Assembly: GCA_032622095.1 (NCBI GenBank)
Contig: CP136068.1
Location: forward strand, 130,333,989 to 130,397,988
Origin: Siphonodentalium dalli
Lineage: Eukaryota > Mollusca > Scaphopoda > Gadilida > Siphonodentaliidae
Direction of reading: 5' to 3'
DNA: 64,000 nt
The notes under the pieces: generated by a model
What the model was told of the DNA's origin: nothing
The model's database searches: none
What the model saw: only the letters and a program-made list of their open reading frames with translations
Program-made: the position numbers and the translations under genes
In this document: positions 1 through 10,234 of the stretch, piece after piece
Layout of the letters: every line of letters begins with the position of its first letter
Position numbering within the stretch: the first letter of the stretch is position 1

Positions 1-4
1 TTTT

Positions 5-620
5 GATAAGTAATGTCAGATAATAAGTGTTATTCCTTTATAACTACAAGCGTAATACTGTTATATGTAAAATTGTACATAAGTCAGCTTAAGTCTTCAC
101 ATTGTAGATCATTATAATTATATACATGATTAATAGACGTATTAATACAATACAAATACCACAATGTGACCAATAGATTCCAATCTAACACCTGCACAAG
201 TTAGACCCCCAAGCCTCACCGAAGGATATTTGACTTGAGGTGACTAACTCTGGGAAGCCTAGAGCCCATACTGACCCCGGGTCGACCCCTGGTGAAAGAA
301 AGGAAAAATATGGATAAGTAATCTCAGATAATAAGTGTTATCTATTAATACAATACAAATACCACAATGTGACCAATAGATTCCAATCTAACACCTGCAC
401 AAGTTAGACCCCCAAGCCTCACCGAAGGATATTTGACTTGAGGTGACTAACTCTGGGAAGCCCAGAGCCCATGCTGACCCCGGGTCGACCCCTGGTGAAA
501 GAAAGGAAAATATGGATAAGTAATGTCAGATAATAAGTGTTATCCGTTTATAACTACCAGAGTAATACTATTATAATTATATATAAAATTGTACATAAGT
601 CAGCTTAAGTCTTCACATTT
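5..620. repeat. Composite direct repeat, A-B-A'-B-A
   Basis: Two segments alternate. Segment A (about 5-110) returns at 515-620, and a short piece of it at about 311-343. Segment B (about 141-310) returns at about 344-513, offset 203 bp, with only a few substitutions. B contains the string CCCGGGTCGACCCCTGG in both copies. This is a local tandem duplication, not coding. The last copy of A overlaps the end of the neighbouring minus-strand ORF. Confidence 0.85.
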
Positions 621-1133
621 GTTTTATGAATTGTAGGAAACGCCCTGTTAAAACTCTGGAACCTAAAAAGTTAAGATGGAGGCCACCATCATTGATAGCA
701 CACAATGACCGATCGGGGATACCACCTTTCTTTAGGAAAGGCTTAAAAGAATGACCAAATGTTACATTGTGGAGTTGACAAAGTTCCTTCAGAATTTTGT
801 TCACTTTAAATACCCGGTTCTTCGTTTTCTCATAGTCCACTGGTCTTGGTAAAATTGACGACATGGTAATTTTTACCTGGAAGCTCCTAAGAACCCCAAT
901 CAGATTGCCATATGCTGATGCAAAATCTTCTACCTTCATGTTCGAAGGGATGTCATTAGTCCCAACATGGATCAAGACACAGTCAAAAGAGCGGATGAAG
1001 GACTCTGATTTTTTAACAAAACTTGTCAAACTACCAATTGTTGCTCCGCGAAGACACTGAATTTTTGTTCCACCAAGACTTGAGACGTACTTGACGATTG
1101 AATCCCCCAATAAATACGCCTTATTCCTTCGTC
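613..1133 (-). CDS. SGNH/GDSL-esterase-like ORF, probably from a LINE ORF1
   Basis: The reading frame opens just after a good splice-acceptor-like string (TTTATTTACAG, ending at 1134) and runs to TGA at 613-615. Counting from the TTG at 1108-1110, it shows the SGNH hydrolase blocks: GDS at residues 2-4 (block I, nucleophile Ser), HVGTND at 48-53 (block III), and a block V-like NDGGLHLN near 140-147. Block V is normally D-x-x-H; here there is one extra residue between Asp141 and His145, so activity is doubtful. Esterase domains of this kind are known from ORF1 of CR1-like LINEs, and a CR1-like 3' fragment lies next to it on the opposite strand. No initiating ATG is visible, so it is either a 3' exon or a truncated retroelement ORF. 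A host hydrolase exon is the alternative. Confidence 0.6.
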
Positions 1134-1226
1134 CTGTAAATAAATTAGAAACTATTTAGTGCTGCAGCCATATGTTTTGAAACCGAAAAATTAATAGATT
1201 TCCTGTATCGCAATACACATGATATC

Positions 1227-2175
1227 ATGATATTTGTATCATTGATAGTGTATCCCAATACAATGCATGGATTCGCTATGAATCATTACAGTCCCACAAA
1301 AAATATGGAATATGGTGACATAATTTGGGATAACGCCCCTGATTGCCTACTCCAAAAGCTCGACCGTCTATATATCGACGGTGGTAGAATAATAACTGGC
1401 CTGACCCGATCTGCCTCAGAAGCGAGAGTACTGGGTGAACTTGGATGGCCTCCCCTCAACGAAAGACGTAAATTACATATAACGCGCATGTGGCATAACA
1501 TATTGGACAATAAGGCCCCTCCTTACATAACGAAACTTTTGCCTCTTACCGTTGGGGAATCATGTCGATACCCAATTAGAAATCCGTTACGATACGTCAA
1601 CTATTTCACGAACACAACTCACTTTAAATCAAGTTTCCTCCCAACTATGATTGCTGAATGGAATGTATCGTGCAAAATAACAACTGATGCAAAAAAACTC
1701 ACAGACCCCACATCAGAACCAACTAAGGACGAAATACTTGCTAATATGTATAATAATTTACGCATTGAAGAGACACAAATAAGATCGCCTTCTTACTACA
1801 AGTACAATGTCGGGCGAAGAACATCAAATATTTTGAAATATAGGCTCCGATAACAACTGCAGTGATCTCAACTTCGATAAATTTAAAAATTACATATCCT
1901 CAAGCCCGTGTTGCTCCTGCGGTAACCAATGTGAAGACGCAAGCCATTTTTTCTTCGAATGTCCTTTCTACACAGAAGCAAGGAACCGTATGTGGACACG
2001 ACTAGATGAGCATAAAGTGGTCATCACCAGTATTAAAGATATTCTCTTTGGCATACCCGAAAATAGCGACACCTTGAACAGGCGATTATTCGAGACTACA
2101 ATCATTCATCACATCCACAGACCGATTTCAGTAATCATTATTCCATTGACTCCCCCCACTGCCACTGCCACATAG
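1227..2175 (+). pseudogene. CR1-like LINE reverse transcriptase, C-terminal part, frameshifted
   Basis: The product resembles the region after the polymerase core of CR1-like LINE proteins: MEYGDIIWDN, then a segment with RIITGLTRSAS, ELGWPPLNERRK and APPYITKLLP. The frame ends at TAA 1851-1853. The homologous protein continues one frame over, reading a zinc-knuckle-like CSCGNQCEDASHFFFEC and then EARNRMWTRLDE. One frameshift near 1845-1851 therefore separates them. The palm domain with its catalytic aspartates is absent upstream, so the copy is 5'-truncated. The same C-terminal architecture occurs in the minus-strand LINE at 39.7-41.5 kb. It is a dead copy. Confidence 0.8.
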
Positions 2176-2463
2176 CAACAACTACAACCTACATGTTTTT
2201 GATTGGGAGCCGGTTCCCCAATGTATATATAGCCGATCACACGGGACACGGTCTCCCACACAAATAACAACAAAACTTTCATCAAGTTTCATTCCTGCAA
2301 AACCATCGACTTGAATTCATCAGCATCTGAACGCCAGGGGAGAGGAGCTTCACTAAGTTTCGTAACTTGTGCTTCGATCCCCTGTGCACCCACAACATCA
2401 CCCTTATATTCTGTTTGTAAATTATTCCATGTATTTGTGGGTCACAATAAATATGTTCAAAAC
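1227..2463 (+). mobile_element. 5'-truncated CR1-like LINE, 3' half with tail
   Basis: The decayed coding part is followed by about 290 bp of 3' untranslated sequence. This ends in a conserved tail: GGGGAGAGGAGC, then GTAACTTGTGC, then CAATAAATATGTTCAAA at about 2446-2463. The same three blocks end the LINE tails at 8737-8833, 13208-13304 and 39379-39480 (minus), which ties all four to one lineage. There is no long poly(A). I could not place a target duplication. Confidence 0.7.
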
Positions 2464-2734
2464 AAATCCACTCTTCTCTCGTGATTCGCGATTTGTCCTA
2501 TTGTCTTCACGTTACGAGTTTCGGTGGAATTTGCCAAAATCCTCGACTCACCCCCGGGGCCGACTCGCGCTCTCCGTTGGGCAGATTGCTTTTATATAAG
2601 AGTGGACAAATTTTGAGGGCTTACCTATCGATGTACCTGCTCATGAATTTTTCCGAATGACCACGACGTAATATAGATGATGTATACACTAAATCCAGTC
2701 ACAACATGTATTTCTCAACCACATGTAAAACCCA
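2464..2734. other. No gene seen
   Basis: Short open stretches only; no motif or repeat was recognised between the LINE tail and the inverted-repeat arm. Confidence 0.5.
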
Positions 2735-5571
2735 GCAGTCAGATGCTCGTAGCCCGTTTATATATAACCATGGGTATATGCCAGATATAACCGTACACAA
2801 AAAACGCCGTTCTTTTCATCGTGTATTTATCCATGGTGTGCGTGCCTGTAGTTGTCCGTAACATGGTGCCCGGTGTTATTGCTTTGAAAGGTAATCATGT
2901 TCGACTGGTGTTGTCAGATTGGTAATATGAGATTAGCGGTTGCTATGTCTTGTCTGGTCACATTTACTGTTTGAACTTTGTCTGAAATAGAGGCACTTTT
3001 TATACTAGAATTTGCGCAACAGGAGCGCAGGGAAATCGCACGTCGAGTTGGTTTAAGGGTTTTTAGAAAAAGTATTTATATGATATAGACGTGGCGACAG
3101 GGGGGGGGGGGGGGGGTGTCTCACCCCCCAACTTTGGTCAAAATGTTCAAAACAGTTGGAAATTTCATACCTGCCAAAACATTAGTTGGAAATTTCACAC
3201 CAACATTAAGTTGAAAATGTTCTTGTAGTTTGATTTTCAAACAATTTATTTGCATATTTTCCTATTTTTGGTAAATATTTTGGACTGAAATGGTCATCAG
3301 TCGGAAATTTCCAACCTTAGGAGGGTGACAGGTTGGAAATTTCCAACACTTGGACTGTTTGTGTCCTGGTCCCTCCCCCGTGGCCAGTCAAAAAACTGCT
3401 AGTTAAGTTAAGAAAACAATATTGTCATGCATTTGGTCAACATTGTCATTGGAATTGTCATCAGTTGAAATTTTCCAACCTAAGTGGGGGTGTCAGGTTT
3501 GAAATGTCCAAATCTAGGAAGGTTTGAGGCTAGTCTAGATGCTAGAAATTTGAGATTTTCTTGTTCAGATTAAAAAAATGTGCACACCGGGCCGACTATC
3601 GTTGTCATTGTCCCTTCCCCCGTGGCCAATACCAAACTGCTAATTAGTTTAACAAAACAATATTTTACTTCATTTGGTCAAACTCGTGGAGTGAAATAGT
3701 CATAAGTTGGAGAGTTTTCCAACCTGAAGGGGAGTATGAGGTTTGAAATTTCCAACACCAGGAAAGGTTCAGTTGAGGCCAGTCTAGATGCATGCTAGGA
3801 TTTAATATTTTCTTTTATAGTTTAAAAAAATTTCTCACACCGGGCCGAAGAACCATGATCAACCCGGTGTGTCCCCGCCTCTTGTCCGTAGCCATGGGCA
3901 TTTGTCTGGAGTTAGACCATTAGATGTTATGATTTATGCAATTGTTCAGGTTAAACTATCTGAATTTTCAAACCTGGAATATAGAACCATGTTTTTTAAA
4001 AATATATATAGGATATATATAGGATAGTAGGCGTGAGCAAAGGGGATGGTGCAAATGGAATTTGTGTTTGGGGTGATTCTAATTCAAGGGGGTGCAGTTG
4101 GAATTTCCCATGGTGGACACCCCTAACGGAAACCATATAGCCACGTCCATGGATATAGAGAGGCAAACAAAACAAAATACCATATATATACAATATGCGG
4201 TTGCATCTAATTTGGATTTATTGGCATGTCTTTAGTGCACTTTTGTGGTTACGAGAGCTCATTTCCCCCTGATTTCTGCTCAATATGTGGTCTTCTTCTT
4301 TAAAAGTTTTATTTGATTTCAAACATGGATGGCACCAGGATATCCCCGACAGGGGGGGGGGGGCTTTAGCTGCCGGGTTGACCATTACATAACTCACCGA
4401 CGGGGGACGGCTATGACTCCCCGACAGGGCTGGGATGTAGCCCCTGACTTCCCCCCGGGTGCCACCCAATATAACTTAGTATCGATTATTTAGCATGGGG
4501 TGTCAAGTAGGGACTTGTCGACAGGGGTGGTTATGCAGGGGTCTTACACCCCCCAATTGTAGTCATACCTAATACCCCGAGTAAAATTAATTGGAAAATT
4601 CACACCAAAATTAGGTTGAAATTGTTCTCGTAGTTTGATTTTCCAACACTTTCTTAGTGACGAATTTGTTGTTTTTAGACCAACATTTGCAAATTTCCCT
4701 TTCATTTGCAAAATTATGGACTCAAATGGCCATCAGTTGGCAATTTTGAAACCTATGGGTGAGTGTCAGGTTAATAATTTCCCAGAATTGGAAAACTTGA
4801 GGCCGGTCTATGCTATAGGATTGTCAAATGTTCATGTTCATATTTCAAAAACATTTCTCACATCGGGCCTAACCATCGGCCGACCCGTGTGTTCTGTGTC
4901 TTTGCCAGTAGTTACTCGCTAATTAATTTAAGAAAAAATAGATCGGGGTTTAAACTTGTGTGGTGTTATACCACTAGATGTTAAGATGTTTTAATCTCAT
5001 ACTGGGCCGAACCATCTTTTTCACCCCCCCCCCCGCACGACAAGTGGCCACAATATTACTGGTTCATTTGGAATAGTCTACCATCTGGTAGTCTGTGAGG
5101 GAACATTTGGGAAAAATCAAGGGGGGGGGGGTGCAAATTGATTTACGCAAACTTATGAGTTTGGTATGGTTCAATGGGGTGGGGTGCAGTTGGAAATTCC
5201 AACGAAAACCCTCTAACCAAGTCTCGAGTGCCAAATATCCAACACTCAACCATGGGTGCCTCTCGCAACTTTATTTTCTGCCCTCGGCATAGGCCTTTTT
5301 GTTTCTTATTCGAGAATACACTGCACCGGCGGCAATATATTATCCATACTCTGAAAGAAAACGCTTCCGTGACGATCACACGATAAAGTCGTGCTGCAAG
5401 TAAGACGATAATTGTGCTGTAGAAATGATACGGAAGACCGATTGTCAAAAAATTCAACATCAAAATACACAGGGCAAGACTTATCGATCCAAACTGTGGA
5501 GTGTGTTTTCGTTGTGTATTTTTCGCATATACCCATGGTTATATATAAACGGGCTACGAGCATCTGACTGC
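2735..5571. mobile_element. Region bounded by a 47-bp perfect inverted repeat
   Basis: Positions 2735-2781 and 5525-5571 are exact reverse complements over 47 nt (the left arm begins GCAGTCAGATGCTCG and ends CATGGGTATATGC). Similarity fades on the inner side and stops sharply on the outer side. No target-site duplication or transposase is visible. The interior holds diverged ~240-bp units and several long G or C runs. It may be a non-autonomous DNA transposon, or two independent insertions of one repeat in opposite directions. Confidence 0.45.
3140..4930. repeat. Diverged ~240-bp repeat units with poly-G runs
   Basis: Units recur at about 3140-3400, 3400-3640, 3640-3860 and 4540-4930. Shared landmarks are ACTGCTARTTARKTTAA followed by an AACAATATT-like string and CATTTGGTCAA, then TTGGAAATTTCCAAC and GTGTCAGGTT, then a CACACCGGGCCGA string. 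Runs of G or C at 3100-3117, 4352-4364, 5021-5034 and 5121-5130 are associated with the units. Open stretches here are not coding. Confidence 0.6.
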
Positions 5572-5974
5572 AGATGTTCTGCGTCCAATAAAACACTGGT
5601 CGAATATCGAATACATAAACGATGTACCACGCATGTGTATATAATGCAAAGTAACCATGCCGCACAGCAAGTCTTTACTAGAGAACCCGCACTGCTATGC
5701 CCTCCATAGTGGGGAGTTTTGTCATTGTTCATAGGATATAACACAGGCTACACATTTTTGAAACGTTTATTAATGAATATAAACTACCATGCAGAAAACG
5801 ACAAGTTATATACAACAATCGGATATTTGGTTTATACTAATGTTATTGCTGCCAACAATTTTAGTAGGGGCTATATTTTAAAATATGGTAATTATAATGG
5901 AAACTAGGGAGTTGCACGTCAAAAATGGCGTGTGACAAACACGACATGCATGAACATCTTGTGAAGAATTGGTA

Positions 5975-6310
5975 AATTATTAGCGCCCCTTCAAGTAATT
6001 TAAAATAAAATATTAGTCACCTGAAGTAAACGCGCCTATTGCATGACACTCTCCGGATAAAGTTCCCATCTCTATTTGGCTCACAATGAACGCTCTTTAT
6101 TGCTAATTATAAGTTCCCATTTAAGTCATTTTGGGTCAACGACAAATATCCCGTGATATTACCCGTGTCATTTGACCTACATGTATACATGTTCACAAAT
6201 ATTCCCCACATATCTTCTGATCTGATGATAAACACTCTTAATTTATCATGCAGTTTATTAGTCCCCCTTTAAATTTTAATTAGTCATGTGAGGTCACATT
6301 TGCGTGTCGT
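5975..6310 (-). repeat. Dispersed repeat containing the AAAGAGCGT core
   Basis: Read on the minus strand, this shares with the units at 53.7-54.4 kb the ordered landmarks TTTAAAGGGGGACTAATAA, CAGAAGATATRTGGGG and ATRTCACGGGATA. The core AAAGAGCGT lies at 6090-6098. A second copy sits at about 10461-10780 in the duplicated unit, where the core has one substitution. Confidence 0.6.
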
Positions 6311-7264
6311 ATTCTAAGATATACATGAGGACATGGCCACAATTTGGGCGCAAACGGACACGAGGGTTATATGTGTTTAAACGCGCAAAAATCGTGAAAG
6401 ATAAACACACAGATACACACACCTACAAACATCTACCCACACACACACAAACGCTTTTATATATGTGGATGATAAAATAGCTAAACTTTTTACTCATTTG
6501 CAATATAATTATCATGATTATGTTTTTATATGTGGTTCTTTGTGTACGTGAATGTATTTAAATCTCATTATGGATTCATAGCAATCTGTACGTTTTTATT
6601 TTGCCGGACAATAATTATTCATGAGTCAGTCAATATAGGGTTTCTATGGCCCGATATCTACATGGAACAGAGGAAGTTTAAACACGTTTTGAATTTGTAA
6701 GTCGGCATGGCAATAATTACGACGATCGTTTCTTATAAAGAGCGTCCACTTTTCCGTTGTCAAATGATGGTGGTTGTATTATTAGATACAATAACGAGCG
6801 TTCTCAATTTTGAGTTTGTCTACCTGTTTTCAACACAAAAATGATTGATGCTTTTGTGTATGTTCAGAATGTGCGCGCCATAATGCATGATGGTGATTGC
6901 ATGTGTGTTCATTTTGTTTTGCTGGTGAGTTTTTGAAAATGTATTTTGGAAATTGGGACTAATTGTCAAATCGGACAGAGCATATTTAAACTATGTAAAT
7001 TATGTTTTGAAGGAGGTATATGATATGTTGATAAATACATGAAATACTGATATACCGGCTTCATATGCTCTGAAAAATACTTTCCATGGTCAAAGACATT
7101 GTCCAGTTGTTTTTAATTTTTCTCACATACGTGAAATAAACGCTCTTTATTTATGCCATATCAGAAATAGACTAACACGGGTGACTCTTTTCTGGTCCAT
7201 GCCTTGCAATGATTATGATCATGATTATGACAACCGCTATAACGAGAGTATCATCGATAATGGC

Positions 7265-7480
7265 TATGCTGATGTACACGACTTAACGATGATAATTATT
7301 ATGATGATGATGATTATCATCATGACAATGAGGTTAAAGATTAGTGATGATGAGTGATGACTATGATGATGAAGATGATGATGATGCTAATGATGGCGAT
7401 GACGATGCTGATTATGACAATGATGTTGATGATGGCGACGACGATGGCCATGCTGACGATATGACGATTATATGAAGACG
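7265..7480. repeat. (ATG/GAT)n microsatellite
   Basis: Imperfect GATGAT and ATGATG triplets run for about 200 bp. The copy in the second unit is at about 11745-11955 and is a few triplets shorter. The isoleucine/valine/histidine-rich open frame on the minus strand is produced by the triplet repeat and is not a gene. Confidence 0.85.
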
Positions 7481-8736
7481 GCGACTGTGGAAACTTTAGG
7501 GGCCACGACCGACAAACGAAAGTCATACTAATACTTTGTGTATACGTTTTTAAATCTGTATTTCATAATCATTATGATTGAGTTTAATAAAGCAATTCAA
7601 CTCACATTAGATAAAATGTGTAGCGCTCTTTGTCTAAAGTTTGTGTGCGTAAAACAACAAATTCAGCGGCATACTATGCAAGTGATGAATATCGCCCATT
7701 TCACATGGATATTTTTGAAAACATGTTAGGATGATGCTCGTAAACGAAAGTTGATTATATTGTACATGCTATGTAATTAAACTCGTGTTGTATAATGGCA
7801 TTATAGGCACACATATAACATTCTGATTTTGACATACAGAAAACACACTGTGGACTTGTAAGTCCATATCGTTACAGGCTTGCAAGATAAAATAGCTACT
7901 CCGCATAAGCATAATCTGTTCCACCCCGGTAAGCGGTGTTTTGAGTAATAAGACATACCAACTGAGACGAGACTGGTCACTGAGTAAACATTCTGCCTGA
8001 TGTTCGATGCCAACACGACACACATCAATGACAACACCATCCGCACATATTTGCACCACAACTCGATGAGCCGCACCAATTGCTTTTTCCCGTGGTGCAG
8101 TGAAATGACACGAGCGGGTTCGCGGTCGCGTACTTTCACGATTTTACGCGCATCTCCGCGCTCAATAGAGACCTTTCGCATCCTCACGTTTACGATTACG
8201 AATAGGGATAGCTATGCGTAGTCGTAAGTCTATCCGTATGGCCAAAAGGTTCTTTCGCAAAACGACTACGCGTAAGAGTTTTGACGAACACGTACCATCA
8301 TTATTTCGTGCCACTTTTACAACACAAAGCGTGTGTTTGATATACAGTCCCTTCATAGTTCACTTATCGTCTCATTTGCAACAATGCGATAATCATGACC
8401 TGTTTATTGTCAATAATTCGACCAGTCACAACGTACGACCCGGGATTATCGTGATATATTTTGGCAATACAGGTATAAATGCCAGGTCATATGTGGTGGA
8501 AACTCAGTTCGTTGTTATCATGGATGACCTGATATACGTTATACTGATGGGGGAAGAGGGGTTCCTGAATTTGGACCTCATATCAACCACGACGCCACCA
8601 CTTCAAGACCCTTCCAGTCCGCAATTTGATTTCAATGCGATTTCGGCTTCAGAGGCCTATCACCTCTTTGGGTTGCCTGGCCACTAAACTCGGTCACGTG
8701 ATGGGTAACGAAACACTCATAACAAATCGATAATTC

Positions 8737-8833
8737 AACTTTGTATTGGGAGAGGGGTCTCCAGTAAGTTTCTGTAACTTGTACCCCAATCCCTTTGTAA
8801 ATTGAATAATTCACAATAAAATATGTCTAAAGT
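8737..8833 (+). mobile_element. 97-bp CR1-like LINE tail with 13-bp target duplication
   Basis: The insert carries the conserved LINE tail (GGGAGAGGGG, GTAACTTGTACCCCAATCCC, CAATAAAATATGTCTAAA). It is flanked by an exact 13-bp direct repeat AAATCGATAATTC at 8724-8736 and 8834-8846. This is a complete, extremely 5'-truncated retrotransposition event. Confidence 0.85.
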
Positions 8834-9864
8834 AAATCGATAATTCTCGCTTTTGATGCTTATTTCTCGAAAACAAAAAATATTCTTGTTGTGCCAGATT
8901 ATCGAAAGAAGAACTATATCTTTCTTGTGTCCATTAAACAAAACCGCTTTTAGAAATATAGTCCCGTATAAAGCTGATGCCTCGCACAAATATCAATCTC
9001 TTACTTTTCACCCATTTTCGTGCTGGTGTCTTTTATTGATAGCGCCAACACATTTATCCCAATTTCACCAGTAAGAAGCATCAGGGCTTTATTTAGAGCA
9101 TTTGTCCATCCGGTATCATAGACAAAAATTGAGAAACATATTCCTGCATGGTTTTCAAAATATATCTTGCAATTTTGCGCTCCTATTCACATTTTGTGCC
9201 TTAGAAATGCAATATTGGTAACGCTCGTACAACAGACGAAGGCATAATAACGCTCACACAGTAATATCAAATAGCTATATTCAGATGGAACAAAGCCGAG
9301 AACGCCTATATACGAGCAATGAACAATTCTACATCGGACAATATTGCATGGATAGTCCTACATATGGAACAGGATATATTTTTACGATCTATTATCTATT
9401 TAAAATAGAAACAAAGGAACGAATTTCCCATTATACATACATAACTAATTTGTGGAACATGTCATTATTGGAGCTGTGGGAAACCTGTTGTATTATAATG
9501 CAATCCAAACCTAATTGTATCCAGAAAAGAACTTGTTGTTGAGCACAATCGGGACCGATACATGTTTTTCGGGGCACTGATTATTGGTCTTTTTTCGGCA
9601 AGGGGAGATGGTCAAAGTTTTAATTTCCAATTACACATTGCAGATAAAAATTCACAATCTAAAATAGTTAATTTGTAATTTGTACCCCACTAATTGTAGT
9701 TATCCATCTAATCCCTCACGTTTTCAAATAGATGGAACAGTCCACGTCACAAACGAAACTTGAAGACAATATTCTAAACCTCGATATGAAACGACATAAT
9801 TATATTATATTATAAAGAATGTCGGAAAGTCAAACTTCATATGAATCTTCTGGTGGCCACAAGA

Positions 9865-10234
9865 TTTGTTTAAAACGTGGCCGCCAACATCCATCTTGTA
9901 TTTCAAATTTAATTTAAGGCTACAGCCCACATTTATTGGATTATTGTTTTGAAAATTTCCTGGCATGTTCAGATCACTTCTAGGTGAGAGCTATCGAATA
10001 TGAACGATTTTCGATGAAAAACTTGGCCGCCGTAAGCCATCTTGGATTTTACTCTTTGTATGACTAAATTCTTTGGCACACCCTACAGACCACACCCCTC
10101 ATCCTATCATTTACAAACGTCACATGCATCCTTTCGGTGACCATTAGATGGGAGCCGTCAAAATTTTTAATGTTTCCGTATTCCATTGAAAAACATGGCC
10201 GCCAGCTGCCGTCTTAGATTTTACTCTTTGTATG
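9865..10234 (+). repeat. Three diverged GGCCGCC units
   Basis: Three units of roughly 165 bp share the core TGGCCGCC...CATCTTGGATTTTACTC and TTTGTATGACTAAATTC with the array at 61.5-63.2 kb. The duplication breakpoint falls at the end of the third unit, right after CTCTTTGTATG. Confidence 0.75.

Larger units (their letters stand above)
5749..10234. repeat. Tandem duplication, copy 1 (4.49 kb)
   Basis: This segment and the next one (10235-14705) match almost base for base, with an offset of 4486 bp at the start falling to 4471 bp after small indels. The unit starts TACACATTTTT and ends CTCTTTGTATG. Contents: a block of the AAAGAGCGT repeat family, an ATG/GAT microsatellite, a 97-bp LINE tail with its own target duplication, and three diverged GGCCGCC units at the right edge. 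Long open frames such as 8214-8687 occur in both copies simply because the copies are recent. Confidence 0.95.

Noticed and set aside
3096-3118. Long G run considered as a telomere-like or G-quadruplex locus
   Set aside because: Simple homopolymer inside a repeat; several others like it nearby, with no spaced G-tract pattern.
7341-7526. Hydrophobic minus-strand frame with isoleucine runs resembling a membrane segment
   Set aside because: It is the translation of an ATG/GAT microsatellite.
7769-8187. Overlapping minus-strand frames of 96-137 residues, also in the second copy
   Set aside because: They differ between copies by frame-changing indels (near 12468), so they are not maintained as coding sequence.
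8214-8687. 157-residue plus-strand frame, repeated exactly at 12685-13158
   Set aside because: Identity of the two copies follows from the recent tandem duplication. No family motif, no splice context and no selection evidence.
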